Shown here piece after piece: positions 35,715 through 47,692 of a stretch of 64,000 nt of DNA. Numbering within the stretch: position 1 is the first letter of the stretch; every line of letters starts with the position of its first letter. Under the pieces are notes generated by a model. That model ran no database searches and was not told where the DNA came from. It saw only the letters and a program-made list of their open reading frames with translations. A program made the position numbers and the translations under genes. This DNA comes from Ampullaceana balthica (lineage: Eukaryota; Mollusca; Gastropoda; Lymnaeidae), in NCBI GenBank assembly GCA_944989445.1, contig CALYLW010001022.1:124001-188000 (forward strand), written 5' to 3'.

Positions 35715-36690
35715 ATGGGAAATGGGAGTGCATCAATGAGAGGTGGGATGTTATCATGGGAGATGGGATGTTATCATGGGAGGTGGGATGTAATCATGGG
35801 AGGTGGGATGTTATCATGGGAGATGGGATGTTATCATGGGAGATGGGAGGTTATTATGGGAGATGGGAGGTTATTATGGGAGATGGGATGTTATCATGGG
35901 AGATGGGATTTTATCATGGAAGATGGGATGTTTTCATGGGAGATGGGATGTTATCATGGGAGATGGGAGGTTACTATGGGAGATGGGATGTTATCATGGG
36001 AGATGGGATGTTATCATGGAAGATGGGATGTTATCATGGGAGGTGGGATGTTATCATGGAAGATGGGATGTTATCATGGGAGGTGGGATGTTTTCATGGG
36101 AGATGGGATGTTATCATGGGAGATGGGAGGTTATTATGGGAGATGGGATGTTATCATGGAAGATGGGATGTTATCATGGGAGATGGGATGTTATCATGGG
36201 AGATGGGAGGTCACTATGGGAGATGGGATGTTATCATGGGAGATGGGATGTTATCATGGAAGATGGGATGTTATCATGGGAGGTGGGATGTTATCATGGA
36301 AGATGGGATGTTATCATGGGAGATGGGATGTTTTCATGGGAGATGGGATGTTATCATGGGAGATGGGAGGTTATTATGGGAGATGGGATGTTATCATGGA
36401 AGATGGGATGTTATCATGGGAGGTGGGATGTTATCATGGAAGATGGGATGTTATCATGGGAGGTGGGATGTTATCATGGAAGGTGGGATGTTATCATGGG
36501 AGGTGGGATGTTATCATGGGAGATGGGATGTTATCATGGGAGATGGGATGTTTTCATGGGAGATGGGATTTTATCATGGGGATGGGAGGTTATTATGGGA
36601 GATGGGATGTTATCATGGGAGATGGGATGTTATCATGGGAGATGGGATGTTATCATGGGAGATTGGATGTTATCTTCTGAGACGGGAGAT
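35715..36690. repeat. 20-bp minisatellite, about 48 copies
   Basis: The unit is GATGGGATGTTATCATGGGA with A/G variants (GGTGGG, GGAGG, GGAAG). All three plus-strand frames stay open for 290-330 codons because the unit has no stop in any phase, and every frame yields the same 20-residue repeat. This is a sequence property, not evidence for a protein. Confidence 0.97.
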
Positions 36691-37257
36691 TAACATGGCA
36701 GAGAAGTTAATATTGAGTTGTTCTCTAAATGCCACATCCATTGATGTGTGACCACGCTGATGAAATGTTGCAACTGTTTAACAATCACACCGTTACTCTC
36801 ATCTCAGTAAAGATTCGAAAGTGAGCGTGTGTGTTTGTGTGTGTGAGAAAGTGTGGCGGAGAGACTGACTAGGGGAGAGAGCAAATGAGGCTTAAACCTA
36901 GTGCAGTTGTTTCCCTTTTCTTCCCCCAGTAACCTGATCCACGAGTTTGTTTTCCTAACACAAGCATTGCAAACCCAGTAACAAGTTAGACACCGGACCG
37001 AGACGGTGACGAGGTCCATTTGCCTGTCATGTGTCACAACGGCTGGTACCAGGAGCAGTGCTGGCCATGAACGGGTGTGTGGCACTTGAGGCGGGGAATA
37101 GTCCTAAGATGGTGAATAGTGCTGGGGACGGTGAATGGTCTTGAAGATCGTGAATAACACCGGATGGCTAGTCAAACATTCATGGTGTAGAAATATTCAG
37201 TAAGTTTTTTTTTAAAAGTTCGATTTTCAAAATGGATTTTTTAATAAAAATAAAACA
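36691..37257. other. Spacer, no gene recognised
   Basis: Contains a short GT/GA-rich stretch (about 36820-36880) and degenerate GGTGAATAGT repeats (about 37090-37160). Confidence 0.4.
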
Positions 37258-37712
37258 ACCCCGTAAAAACATTTTTTTTTACTATAAATCCCTTATATAT
37301 GAGACATAACTATAAGTATTGATTATGTTCAAACGTGACAAACATTTACAGAGTGACACAGAGTGATATCCCCTGGCTTTAAAACCGGGGGAAGGGACGG
37401 GAGCGGGTGTGGACATCGACGGGTGGCGTCAACGCGTGAACTCAACTGGCAAGTGAAAGAAAAACAATAACAGACCGTGAATTTGAATTACTATGTTATA
37501 TACAGATAAATTAAAAATGTATTTATTTAATTAAGGTACATTCGATCGATCTAAAATTTGTATACGATGCATTGTTAGGTGCCACAAGTCTATGTGTGAA
37601 ATTTCAGCTCGATAGCATTACGGGAAGTGTGTGATTTTTGACTTTTGTTTTTCCGCCCGCCCGCGAACGACAGAGATGACGATAAAATTTCGAAGTTAAT
37701 ATAAGGGATTTA
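37258..37712 (-). mobile_element. Dispersed element with subterminal inverted repeat and CGGG tail, copy C
   Basis: It is in the reverse orientation: CCCGTAAAAAC tail, then ATAAATCCCTTATAT. The inverse ATATAAGGGATTTA closes the other side. The ATCGATCTAAAATTT core is present. A head-to-tail neighbour follows directly. Confidence 0.8.
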
Positions 37713-37718
37713 AGAAAA

Positions 37719-38235
37719 CAAACCCGTAAAAACAAAGTTTTTGACTATAAATCCCTTATATATGAGACATAACTAACAGTATTGATTATTTTCAAACGCG
37801 ACAAACATTTACAGACTGAACCTGTCTTAACTCAACTTTGCTTCATAACCCGTGGGAGAGGGGAAAAGTCTGGTCACCTATCACTGGACCGAGCTCAGCG
37901 TGACACGTAAAATGTAAACAAAAGCACGCCGGTACTTCGATGGGTTGCGTCAACGCGCGAACTGAGCTCTCACGTGAAAAAAAAACCAATAACAAACTGT
38001 GAAATTGAATTACATACCTCGTATAGAGATAAACTAAAAATGCATAAATTTAATTACGGTACGTTTGATCGATCTGAAATTTTGACACGATGCATTGTTA
38101 GGTGAGACGGGTCCGTGTGTCAAATTTCAGCTCGATCGGATCACGGGAAGTGGGTCATTTTTACTTTTGTTTTTCCACCCACCCAAGACAGAGATGACGA
38201 CAGAGACGGCGGTGAAGTTAATATAAGGGATTTAA
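37719..38235 (-). mobile_element. Dispersed element with subterminal inverted repeat and CGGG tail, copy D
   Basis: Same orientation and structure as the copy at 37258-37712, separated by about 6 bp. The two copies are diverged inside, so they are not a recent tandem duplication of each other. Confidence 0.8.
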
Positions 38236-38549
38236 AAATCATTTCCTTCAACTTCATTCACCTTTTTTTGGAAAGTTCTTCTCGAATTGTTCTTGTAATA
38301 AAAGAATTAATCTTTTAATTTTTCGAAGAAGTAAAATTATTTTCTTTTTGAATAACTAAGGCTTTCTTTAATCAGGGTAAAACTATTGAAAGTTTTTGAA
38401 ATCATATTTTGAACACCTTTACCACCCCTTCCCTTAAAGAAACAGAAACTGTCAGCTACGTTCAGTGAGATGACACGTCAGATGGGACAAAACAACACCC
38501 CCATTAGATGGAGATGGAATGAGATAGAAAGGTCTTCAATAAAAGGTGA

Positions 38550-38592
38550 CCATTCATATCTTTCATTGTTCACACTCGGTCATTCTCACCTT
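38550..38592. repeat. Detached units of the 30-bp minisatellite
   Basis: CATTCATATCTTTCATTG followed by TTCACACTCGG matches the unit of the large array at 40729-42690, on the far side of an hAT copy. Confidence 0.75.
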
Positions 38593-38910
38593 ACATCTGG
38601 GGTAGGCGAACTTTTTGGTCAATTACCCCAAAGTATGAAAGTTTATGTTGACGTTACTCCCGAAGGCGCGAGATCTGGCCCATACGACTCGGGGGTTTGG
38701 GGAGCTTCGTAAGACCCCTCCCCCCTAAAGTTGTGGGGCTAAAGCCCAGCCGAAAATAAATGTAGTGTGTTTTGGAAGCCTGACAAGTGTCTAAAGCTGA
38801 ATTTTAAAAAGGATTATGCGTAGATATTTTAACTCAAAGTGACACGGAGAATTCATATTTCAGGGGAAATTTATTTGATAAAATGATACAAGTTTACAGT
38901 TGGATATAAT

Positions 38911-39115
38911 GGTTAAAACGGTTATACGCCAAACGGTTATACGCCAAACGGTTATACGCCAAACGGTTATACGCCAAACGGTTATACGCCAAACGGTTAT
39001 ATGCCAAACGGTTATATGCCAAACGGTTATACGCCAAACGGTTATACGCCAAACGGTTATACGCCAAACGGTTATACGCCAAACGGTTATATGCCAAACG
39101 GTTATACGCCAAACG
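38911..39115. repeat. 15-bp minisatellite, about 14 copies
   Basis: The unit is ACGGTTATACGCCAA, with a few ATGCC variants. Frames on both strands stay open because 15 is divisible by 3. Confidence 0.97.
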
Positions 39116-39309
39116 GCACTGGCCATTCTATTATAATGATAAATCTGACACAATGCGATAAAGTCAGATAAACGCGAAGTTACATAAAAAAACTCAATGA
39201 AATTATAAATTTAATATAAATTAATATCATAAATAATTATTAGAAAGACAGGTTTCTTCTTAAAATCTCATTACTGTTAAGTTCTGTGAAAAAATAATGT
39301 TGCTTCATT

Positions 39310-40660
39310 TTTGACACAATTACATCGAAAGTTGAACCTTTGATGTCAGGGCAAGTTCGATGCTGTCTTCAGAGTCCAATCGATTTAGCAGCTTTGTTTT
39401 TATGATCACTGGAGTGTAAAATTATTGTTGACCAATATGCACTGTTGCAAAAGGCAACAACGTTTTGACGGCCTCCTCATGTGCAACATTGAAAGCCTTT
39501 GCCGCATTTGACATCCAAAAATGTGTTTGATCTGCTTTGTTTGCAAATTCAATACGTGCCTCATTATTGGACTGAAGTTCATCAAGTGCATCTGCCAATC
39601 TGGTACACCCGCAATGTCACATCGAAAGGGGTCTACAATAAAACTGACATTATGCGAATCAATAACTGAAAAGTAAACAGTGCAGCGCTCTTCGAGCTGT
39701 CTGATAACTATATCCCTTGATGTGGCCAAAAGTTATATTTTCACAATCTTCCAAGTACAAAGCCAACTTTGAAAAGGCCGCTAACTTGTTTTATTCTGCG
39801 TTTTCTTTCCAATATGAAAGCTTTAAGCCAAATGATGCAAGCTTTTTTCCTGGCTGAGATTATACTGATATCTCTCTCCCTGCAATTTTTTGTTCAAAGC
39901 ATGCTCATAAAATAACAGCTAAGTATGCGAGGTGTGCAACCCAATAATAGTTCGTAAACTTCTCTGCTACATCATGCTTTTGACCAGCCAGAAATGTTTG
40001 ACGTTCCGCTTTCAGAACCATCAATCTGTTCAGAACATTGCCACAGGAAAGCCACCTTACCTCGGTGTGATAAAGTAAGTCTGTATATTCAGCCTCACAA
40101 TATTTACATAAATCACGAAACAGTCGCGTTTGCAGTACATGGCCTTAATGAAATTTAAAATCTAGATAACATCATGCATGACAATCTCCAGTTCAGGTTC
40201 CAAATATGTCACAAGCAGAGCTTGACGATGGATCCTACAATGGTTAACTTCGAATTTGGGATTCCTCTCTCGTGTGAAATCCGAAAACCACGCACATGAC
40301 ACAAAATAGCCGGAGTTCAATTAACAGACACAACAATACAGTCTTCATTTTAAATTAACCTTCTCAAAATATTCATTAACTTTAATGAACCTACCAATGC
40401 CTTGACATTGCAATTCTAGACGAGCACAAAACATTTCCTCTTTAATTATTTGAAAACCTTTGTAGCGAACATAAATAAATATTGCTAATTACATCAGTGG
40501 TCTCATCAATCTGAATAGCAAAGAATTTACTTGCACTTAAGTGTTTTGTTCTGGAAGATACCAGTTCAATAGTTGTCCAATCTTCCAAGCGCACACGAAC
40601 ACATGACGGATTTTGAATATATCTAGCGGACTCAATGTATCCACAATGAGTCCGCATTAC
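39310..40660 (-). pseudogene. hAT transposase pseudogene, second type
   Basis: Minus-strand blocks in family order: KFFAIQIDETTDVISNIYL (about 40480-40540, the conserved DEST-like acidic motif), HRQALLVTYLEPELEIVM, and LLYHTEVRWLSCGNVLNRL (about 40015-40075). These are followed by the C-terminal LADALDELQSNNEARIEF and LNRLDSEDSIELAL. Several stops and at least one frameshift interrupt it. The class is ZBED5/FAM200-like, as at 21305-22560, but it is a different lineage. Confidence 0.85.
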
Positions 40661-40728
40661 CCCTAAGAATGACCTTTTTAACCCTAATGGGATAATTAAC
40701 CCACTTCGCTGACCCTTGCCATACCCTT

Positions 40729-42690
40729 TTCACACTCAGCCATTCACATCTTTCATTGTTCACACTCAGCCATTCAGATCTTTCATTGTTCACACTCAGC
40801 CATTCACATCTTTCATTGTTCACACTCAGCCATTCACACCTTTCATTGTTTCACACTCAGCCATTCACATCTTTCATTGTTGACACTCAGCCATTCACAT
40901 CTTTCATTGTTCACACTCAGCCATTCACACCTTTCATTGTTCACACTCAGCCATTCACACCTTTCATTGTTCACACTCAGCCATTCACACCTTTCATTTT
41001 TCACACTCAGCCATTCACACCTTTCATTGTTCACACTCAGCCATTCACACCTTTCATTGTTTCACACTCAGCCATTCACACCTTTCATTGTTCACACTCA
41101 GCCATTCACACCTTTCATTGTTCACACTCAGCCATTCACACCTTTCATTGTTTCACACTCAGCCATTCACACCTTTCATTGTTCACACTCAGCCATTCAC
41201 ACCTTTCATTGTTCACACTCAGCCATTCACACCTTTCATTGTTTCACACTCAGCCATTCACACCTTTCATTTTTCACACTCAGCCATTCACACCTTTCAT
41301 TGTTCACACTCAGCCATTCACACCTTTCATTGTTTCACACTCAGCCATTCACACCTTTCATTGTTTCACACTCAGCCATTCACACCTTTCATTGTTCACA
41401 CTCAGCCATTCACACCTTTCATTGTTGACACTCAGCCATTCACACCTTTCATTGTTTCACACTCAGCCATTCACACCTTTCATTGTTTCACACTCAGCCA
41501 TTCACACCTTTCATTGTTGACACTCAGCCATTCACATCTTTCATTGTTCACACTCAGCCATTCACATCTTTCATTGTTCACACTCAGCCATTCACACCTT
41601 TCATTGTTCACACTCAGCCATTCACACCTTTCATTGTTCACACTCAGCCATTCACACCTTTCATTGTTCACACTCAGCCATTCACACCTTTCATTGTTTC
41701 ACACTCAGCCATTCACACCTTTCATTGTTCACACTCAGCCATTCACACCTTTCATTGTTCACACTCAGCCATTCACACCTTTCATTTGTTTCACACTCAG
41801 CCATTCACACCTTTCATTGTTGACACTCAGCCATTCACATCTTTCATTGTTCACACTCAGCCATTCACACCTTTCATTTGTTTCACACTCAGCCATTCAC
41901 ACCTTTCATTGTTCACACTCAGCCATTCACACCTTTCATTGTTCACACTCAGCCATTCACACCTTTCATTTGTTTCACACTCAGCCATTCACACCTTTCA
42001 TTGTTCACACTCAGCCATTCACACCTTTCATTGTTCACACTCAGCCATTCACACCTTTCATTGTTCACACTCAGCCATTCACACCTTTCATTGTTCACAC
42101 TCAGCCATTCACACCTTTCATTGTTCACACTCAGCCATTCACACCTTTCATTGTTCACACTCAGCCATTCACACCTTTCATTGTTCACACTCAGCCATTC
42201 ACACCTTTCATTGTTCACACTCAGCCATTCACACCTTTCATTGTTCACACTCAGCCATTCACACCTTTCATTGTTCACACTCAGCCATTCACACCTTTCA
42301 TTGTTCACACTCAGCCATTCACACCTTTCATTTTTCACACTCAGCCATTCACACCTTTCATTGTTCACACTCAGCCATTCACACCTTTCATTGTTTCACA
42401 CTCAGCCATTCACACCTTTCATTTTTCACACTCAGCCATTCACACCTTTCATTTTTCACACTCAGCCATTCACACCTATCATTTTTCACACTCAGCCATT
42501 CACACCTTTCATTGTTGACACTCAGCCATTCACACCTTTCATTTTTCACACTCAGCCATTCACACCTTTCATTGTTTCACACTCAGCCATTCACACCTTT
42601 CATTGTTGACACTCAGCCATTCACATCTTTCATTGTTCACACTCAGCCATTCAGATCTTTCATTGTTCACACTCAGCCATTCACACCGTT
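40729..42690. repeat. 30-bp minisatellite, about 65 copies, 2 kb
   Basis: The unit is CCATTCACACCTTTCATTG followed by TTCACACTCAG. Extra T residues (31- and 32-bp units) shift frames, and GTTGACAC and TTTTTCAC variants recur. Long frames of up to 476 codons come only from the repeat. Confidence 0.97.
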
Positions 42691-42884
42691 CATTGTCAAC
42701 ACGCACAAACATTAGTGGTGGGGAGGGGTCGGATGCACACAAAATGTTCGAACAAGGTGGCGATGCTGTGATGATTCCTTTGACGCTAAGGAACTTGGTT
42801 TACATATAATGCATCCAATAGTTCCTTAGAAAACTGGCAAATGTCTGCCTTTAGGACAAAACTCTGACAATAAAACTCATTGCC

Positions 42885-43450
42885 CCCCTCCACTAGTGAT
42901 AAATCCATTGACCTTCCCTTATTTATTAACACACTGACCTTCCACTAGTGATTAACCCATTGACCTTCCCTAATTTATTAACACACTGACCTTCCACTAG
43001 TGATTAACTCATTGACCTTCCACTAGTGATTAACCCATTGACCTTCCACTAGTGATTAACCCATTGAACTTCCACTAGTGATTGACCCATTGACCTTCCA
43101 CTAGTGATAAACCCATTGACCTTCCACTAGTGATTGACCTATTGACCTTCCATTAGTGATTGACTCATTGACCTTCCACTAGTGATAAACCCATTGACCT
43201 TCCACTAGTGATTGACCCATTGACCTTCCACTAGTGCTTGACCCATTGACCTTCCACTAGTGATTGACCCATTGACCTTCCATTAGTGATTGACCCATTG
43301 ACCTTCCACTAGTGATAAACCCATTGACCTTCCACTAGTGATTGACCCATTGACCTTCCACTAGTGATTGACCCATTGACCTTCCACTAGTGATAAACCC
43401 ATTGACCTTCCACTAGTGATTGACCCATTGACCTTCCATTCGAGATAAAC
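42885..43450. repeat. 26-bp minisatellite, about 21 copies
   Basis: The unit is CATTGACCTTCCACTAGTGA plus TTGACC or TAAACC. Degenerate units continue at 43550-43680. Confidence 0.95.
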
Positions 43451-43684
43451 CATTGCACTCGCCATAACACTCGTTAACGCTAAAAACGCTTCTGGAATAT
43501 TAGCCATGACTTTAAAATGTGAATAATCGTCAATGGCCTTATAATCATGACAACATCCATTGACAGTACTCTTGAGACTTTACCGATTGGCCTCCCCCCC
43601 CCCATGATTACATCCATCCATTGACCTTCCATTCAAATAAACCTATTGACCTTCCACTCATGATAAACCCAATGACCTATCACG

Positions 43685-44439
43685 CGCATTTTTTACTTCG
43701 CCTTCAAACCAGAAAAAAAAACACAAAAAAAAACTATTTTCTAAAATGATATTGTCGGTTAGGATGAACCGAGGTTTAATGTCTGTGTGTTTGTCTGGCT
43801 CGTGCGAGCAGACACCGTACATGTAAACTTGAAGGGAATCAAACCAGAGGGAGTAAATGGTGTGAAAAAGCACCGAGCTTTGGCGACCTTCTGCTTCTTA
43901 GCTCTGCACCCGACTGTCCTATTTGTTCAATGTGTGTAAAATTACCACGCGTTTACCCAGGGACCGTGTATATTGCCACGTGAACAATTAAACACTACTT
44001 CTTTATTCAGCTCTGTTGCCGGGCAAAGTTTTGCATGTGCCATGAACGCGTGCCCAAACAACATATTTTTAAATAGCTTTGATCGCTCCAAATAATAAAT
44101 ATCATGTCTGGCAGAACCTCGAGACGTAAGAAATAAGAAAAAAAAAGAGTAAATATTGGGGGGTGGGGGGCTGGTGTGTTGGAGATCCCGACCAGTATGA
44201 TTTGTCTTCCTTGAAACAACTGTTAGCTCCTCTGGTTGATGTTTGTAGGTAGGTGGCGCGCAGTGTCAACAAATTAATGAACGCCTTGGGTCTGTGGCAG
44301 TTGTACGCATTCAATCGGATGCCCCGAACCCTTCGTTCTCAGAGTCTATTTCCTAACCCCAACGAAAGTACGAAGGAATCATTTAAATTTCGTTATAAAA
44401 AACAAATCAATTTTTATCTACCAGGGGATTCAAGTCATC
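43685..44439. other. Unique spacer, no gene recognised
   Basis: Several short overlapping frames on both strands, none with recognisable similarity. Confidence 0.4.
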
Positions 44440-44780
44440 TTATCTTTTACAAACGCTTCTTCTATGCAGAAGATTATTGCGTCCTATGCTTATCCAAAGT
44501 TTACAAGTATATGTCTAATCTTACATTTTATTAGATTTTTAACTGTCAATAGTGAGTTGGTTTTCCTGGTTCCATCAGGCAACCAATTCCACGCCCGATT
44601 TTCAGACGGGAAGATCGAAAATTCGTATGTGTGTGTTCTTGCATATGGAATAAGAAAATTTTTTTTCTTTATGCTTATCTGGGGGCTGTATTATATTATA
44701 TTTGTGTTGTTCTTCAAAGATAGAAATAATTTTCCCAAATTTTATTAATAATTCGCTCTTTGTTCTTTTATAGTCTAGTG

Positions 44781-45389
44781 CAGGAATGGCAAAACCTGTA
44801 GTAACAGAGAGCCATTTTACACGCTTTTATTTAAGTCACACTGTTTGTATGTTGTATCCATCCATCCATCCATCCATCCATCCATCCATCCATCCTTCCT
44901 TCAAATCTTGAAACGGGCGTTGATGGTCCTAGAGATCTCAAAATTTTACCACAGATAGATCTTGGATGACTATGCATTGTATCAAAATTTCAGATCGATC
45001 GAATGTACCGTAATTAAATTAATCAATTTTTAGTTTATCTCTATTTATCACTATTTAGAATGTATAGTCGTCTGCTAGAGTTGACCTCCACGGCTCACTG
45101 GTTTCACTCAAGCCCTCGTTTACCAAATTCCCGTGTTTACATCAAGGTCAAGGGAGATCAGCGCGTTTCAGTCTGTAAATGTTTGTAAATAAAAGCGTGT
45201 CCTTTTTTAAAAAAGATTTTTTTTTACATTTTACTTATTAGAATATAAAACAATTGTTGGGAGCCGCATTGACACACTATGAGTCATTAAACCTGGCTTG
45301 TCAATCTGATAGTAATCATTGTAACGTATCATTCATGAACAGTACGTGAGCCGCAAAGTTAACACAGAAGATCCGTTTGGCCACCGTTT
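44781..45389. mobile_element. hAT MITE nested in LINE copy 2
   Basis: It begins CAGGAATGGCAAAACC and ends GGCCACCGTTT. GTCTAGTG is duplicated exactly at 44773-44780 and 45390-45397. Its outer parts match the MITE at 19468-19676, and its middle is occupied by another insertion (44821-45226). Confidence 0.9.
44821..45226. mobile_element. ACGCTTTTATTT element nested in the hAT MITE
   Basis: It starts ACGCTTTTATTTAAG. The inverse AAATAAAAGCGT lies about 30 bp inside the other end, followed by a tail CCTTTTTTAAAAAAG plus a T run. CATTTTAC flanks both sides (44813-44820, 45227-45234). It contains a (TCCA)n run and the AAAATTTCAGATCGATCG core shared with the CGGG-tail family. Confidence 0.8.
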
Positions 45390-46300
45390 GTCTAGTGTTT
45401 CTAGGTTGAATGATTTAACTAATGGTGTTACTCTTGTCGATTTTGAACATTCTATAGTAATGAATCAGTTAGCTCTTTGTTTGAATTCGTTCTAGTTTAT
45501 CAATGTTTTTGTTTTGGTGGATGGCTCCAGGAATGTATATTCTAGTAGAATACCAAAGTAAGGTAGCATTTTAGTTTATAATCTTATTACATTTGTAAAT
45601 GTTTCTTTTTTTTTACATAGCTCAAGTTTTTTTAAAAATATCTTCATTGACATGGGGATTTGATGATAATTTCTCATTTATTATTTCTCCTAAATATTTT
45701 ACATCTTTAGTTTGGATTAGTTGTTTCCCCATGAAATAGTTTGCATTTATTTGTTTCTTTTAACAGTTGATATTTTAGTGGATAGAAAAAACATACTCCT
45801 ATTGGTTTCTCATTATATTATTTCATTTAGGCTTAGGTATTTTTTGGAAGATTTTGCTATCTTGATCTGACTTAATTGTCATACGCAAATAATCTAACTT
45901 TTGCTCCTGTTGAGATGCTTTCGGGTAAATTATTTACGTAAATTAGCAAGAGTAAGGGGCCTAGGACAGTTCGTTGTGGAACTCTTGAGTTTATTGGTGC
46001 TTATTTAGATCCATTAATTACTACAGTTTGCTCTCTACCTATAAGGAAGACTTTGATCCAATGAGATATGGGACCAGAGATGCCAAAGTACTCAGTTGTT
46101 TTTTTTTAAAAACTAGAGTGGTGAACTTTATTAATGCTTTTGAGAAGTGTAGTAATATTGTATCTATTTGATTAATATTATCTAAGCTTTTTGGCAGATC
46201 ATCTATTGCACAAATGAAATTTGTTTCACGTGATTTCTTTTTCCTACAGCCGTGTTGATGCGGGCACATGATGTTATGCTTGTCTAGTTTATTTGATGAA

Positions 46301-46721
46301 ATAGTGTACTATATTTTTGTGTTAAAAGTAATGCTAGTTAGCTAAATATCTCTATAAATGCCACGGGACTGTTTTATTTCCTTTAAAAAAAAGGGAAAAA
46401 AAGAAAAGTGGGGCATGCGGTGGTCACATTAGTTAGTTTCTAATCTTGGGACATTTTTACACTGGTTTAAAGAGTCTATACCTCTTTCGTCTACAGTTAT
46501 GTTACCCATGGGCCTTATCTATATCTATTGATAGAGATATACGGGTCTTTTTTTGTGGGGGGCGGGGACAATTTCATAAAAATTTAATAAAAGATGCGAG
46601 TCAAAATGTAGGTATAATATTGAGAAGGAAATATCTTTAATTCAACGCAGCTTATTTGACTTGATTAAGGAAAAAAAGTTTCGTATTTTTTCTATTGTTT
46701 ATAATATTTATTTTAATTTTA
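46301..46721. other. Spacer between LINE and SINE
   Basis: AT-rich, no gene. Confidence 0.4.
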
Positions 46722-46990
46722 TCTATACAGACGCTACTTCTATGCAGAAGATAATTGCGTCCACAGATCATGACAGATGATCTGTTGGCAAGTGATGCAG
46801 CGTTCACAGGCCACGGCTTTGTGGGTTCCACGCATTACCCAGACGCCTAACTAGTGTTAGGTACCCATTCGGAGCTGGGTGACTCAGGGACGCCCTAGGC
46901 CCCGGGAACAAATCCTTGACTTCACATGGATTCGAACCCATGACCATCGGTACGCCAGTCGATCGCGCTGCCACTCCGCCACCGTGTCCC
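46722..46990 (-). mobile_element. tRNA-derived SINE, copy 2
   Basis: Matches the SINE at 26262-26543 throughout. B box GGTTCGAATCC with one change in the adjoining base, A-box region GGCGGAGTGGC, body with GACAGATGATCTG, hairpin tail CTTCTGCATAGAAG. Confidence 0.9.
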
Positions 46991-47690
46991 CATGCAATTT
47001 TGATTCGACTTTATTTATGCTTCAAAACATTGTTCCGCTATAATATATTCTAAAAATAGAACATTACTCATTGAGCTATGACGTAATCCGGTTTTAGAAA
47101 TGACAAGGCCCATTCCTGCTATATTTTAAAAAAAATTGATATTTAAATTTCCTTGTCACCTGGGGCTGACAACGCTATATGTGTTGAGGATGTTAGCTTT
47201 CGTCTTATTATTATAGGTTTTATTTTTATGGCCATTTAGTGAGGTTAATCTTATGGCTTATGGGTTCCAAGTTTTACACTTAACAAAGGACCATTTGTTT
47301 TTATAGTTATCTTTACAAATTAAATTGATATATTCCGTTTACATTAAGCTTTTTCGTTTATAGTTTAGTTTGTAAATATCTTTTGTGTATTCTTTTGACA
47401 AAAGCAGCTTTTAATTTTAAAAATAAACTCGCTCTCCTGTTTTCAAAGTATCTTAAAATTTTTTTTGTTTATTGAACCCGAAAAATTGGTTAATTTTACT
47501 TGATGTTTGTTGTTGTTGGCACATACTCATCACATTTTTATTTTAAAACTATTTCTTTAGTTAATTTTTTAATTGTTTAAATTAATGGAATACATCTTTC
47601 GCATTATGGTTGGCTGCGGGGACTTTATTATTAAGTCCTACACAAACTGCTGTAATCGAATTTAAAAACAGCCAACATGAGTATGTAACA
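46991..47690. other. AT-rich spacer
   Basis: No gene recognised. Confidence 0.4.
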
Positions 47691-47692
47691 AA

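Larger units (their letters stand above)
38595..40728 (-). mobile_element. Decayed hAT copy lying within a minisatellite
   Basis: The left terminal region (TGGGGTAGGCGAAC, then GGTCAATTACCCC) and the inverse of the right one (GGGTATGGCAAGGG, then GGTTAATTATCCC) are related. The interior contains a minus-strand hAT transposase relic and a 15-bp array. The boundaries are approximate because the ends have diverged. Confidence 0.6.
44440..46300 (-). mobile_element. LINE copy 2 with RT fragments, interrupted by an hAT MITE
   Basis: The minus strand carries the RT blocks HGCRKKKSRETNFICAIDDL (46185-46260), then LPKSLD, TVLGPLLLLIYVNNLPES (about 45920-45975), STGAKVRLFAYD (about 45880-45920) and SDQDSKIF. 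The degraded 3' region follows. The 3' end (about 44440-44490) is the hairpin tail shared with the SINEs. The Asp-Asp catalytic pair has become Tyr-Asp. An hAT MITE at 44781-45389 interrupts it. Confidence 0.85.

Noticed and set aside
35715..36751. Three overlapping frames of about 300 codons
   Set aside because: All three frames are open because the 20-bp unit has no stop in any phase. No non-repeat domain or gene structure is attached.
40756..42715. Long plus-strand frames of up to 476 codons reading a Ser/His/Leu/Phe-rich repeat
   Set aside because: They consist entirely of the 30-bp minisatellite, and the other frames and the minus strand are equally open. Single-T length variants shift frame without selection against it.
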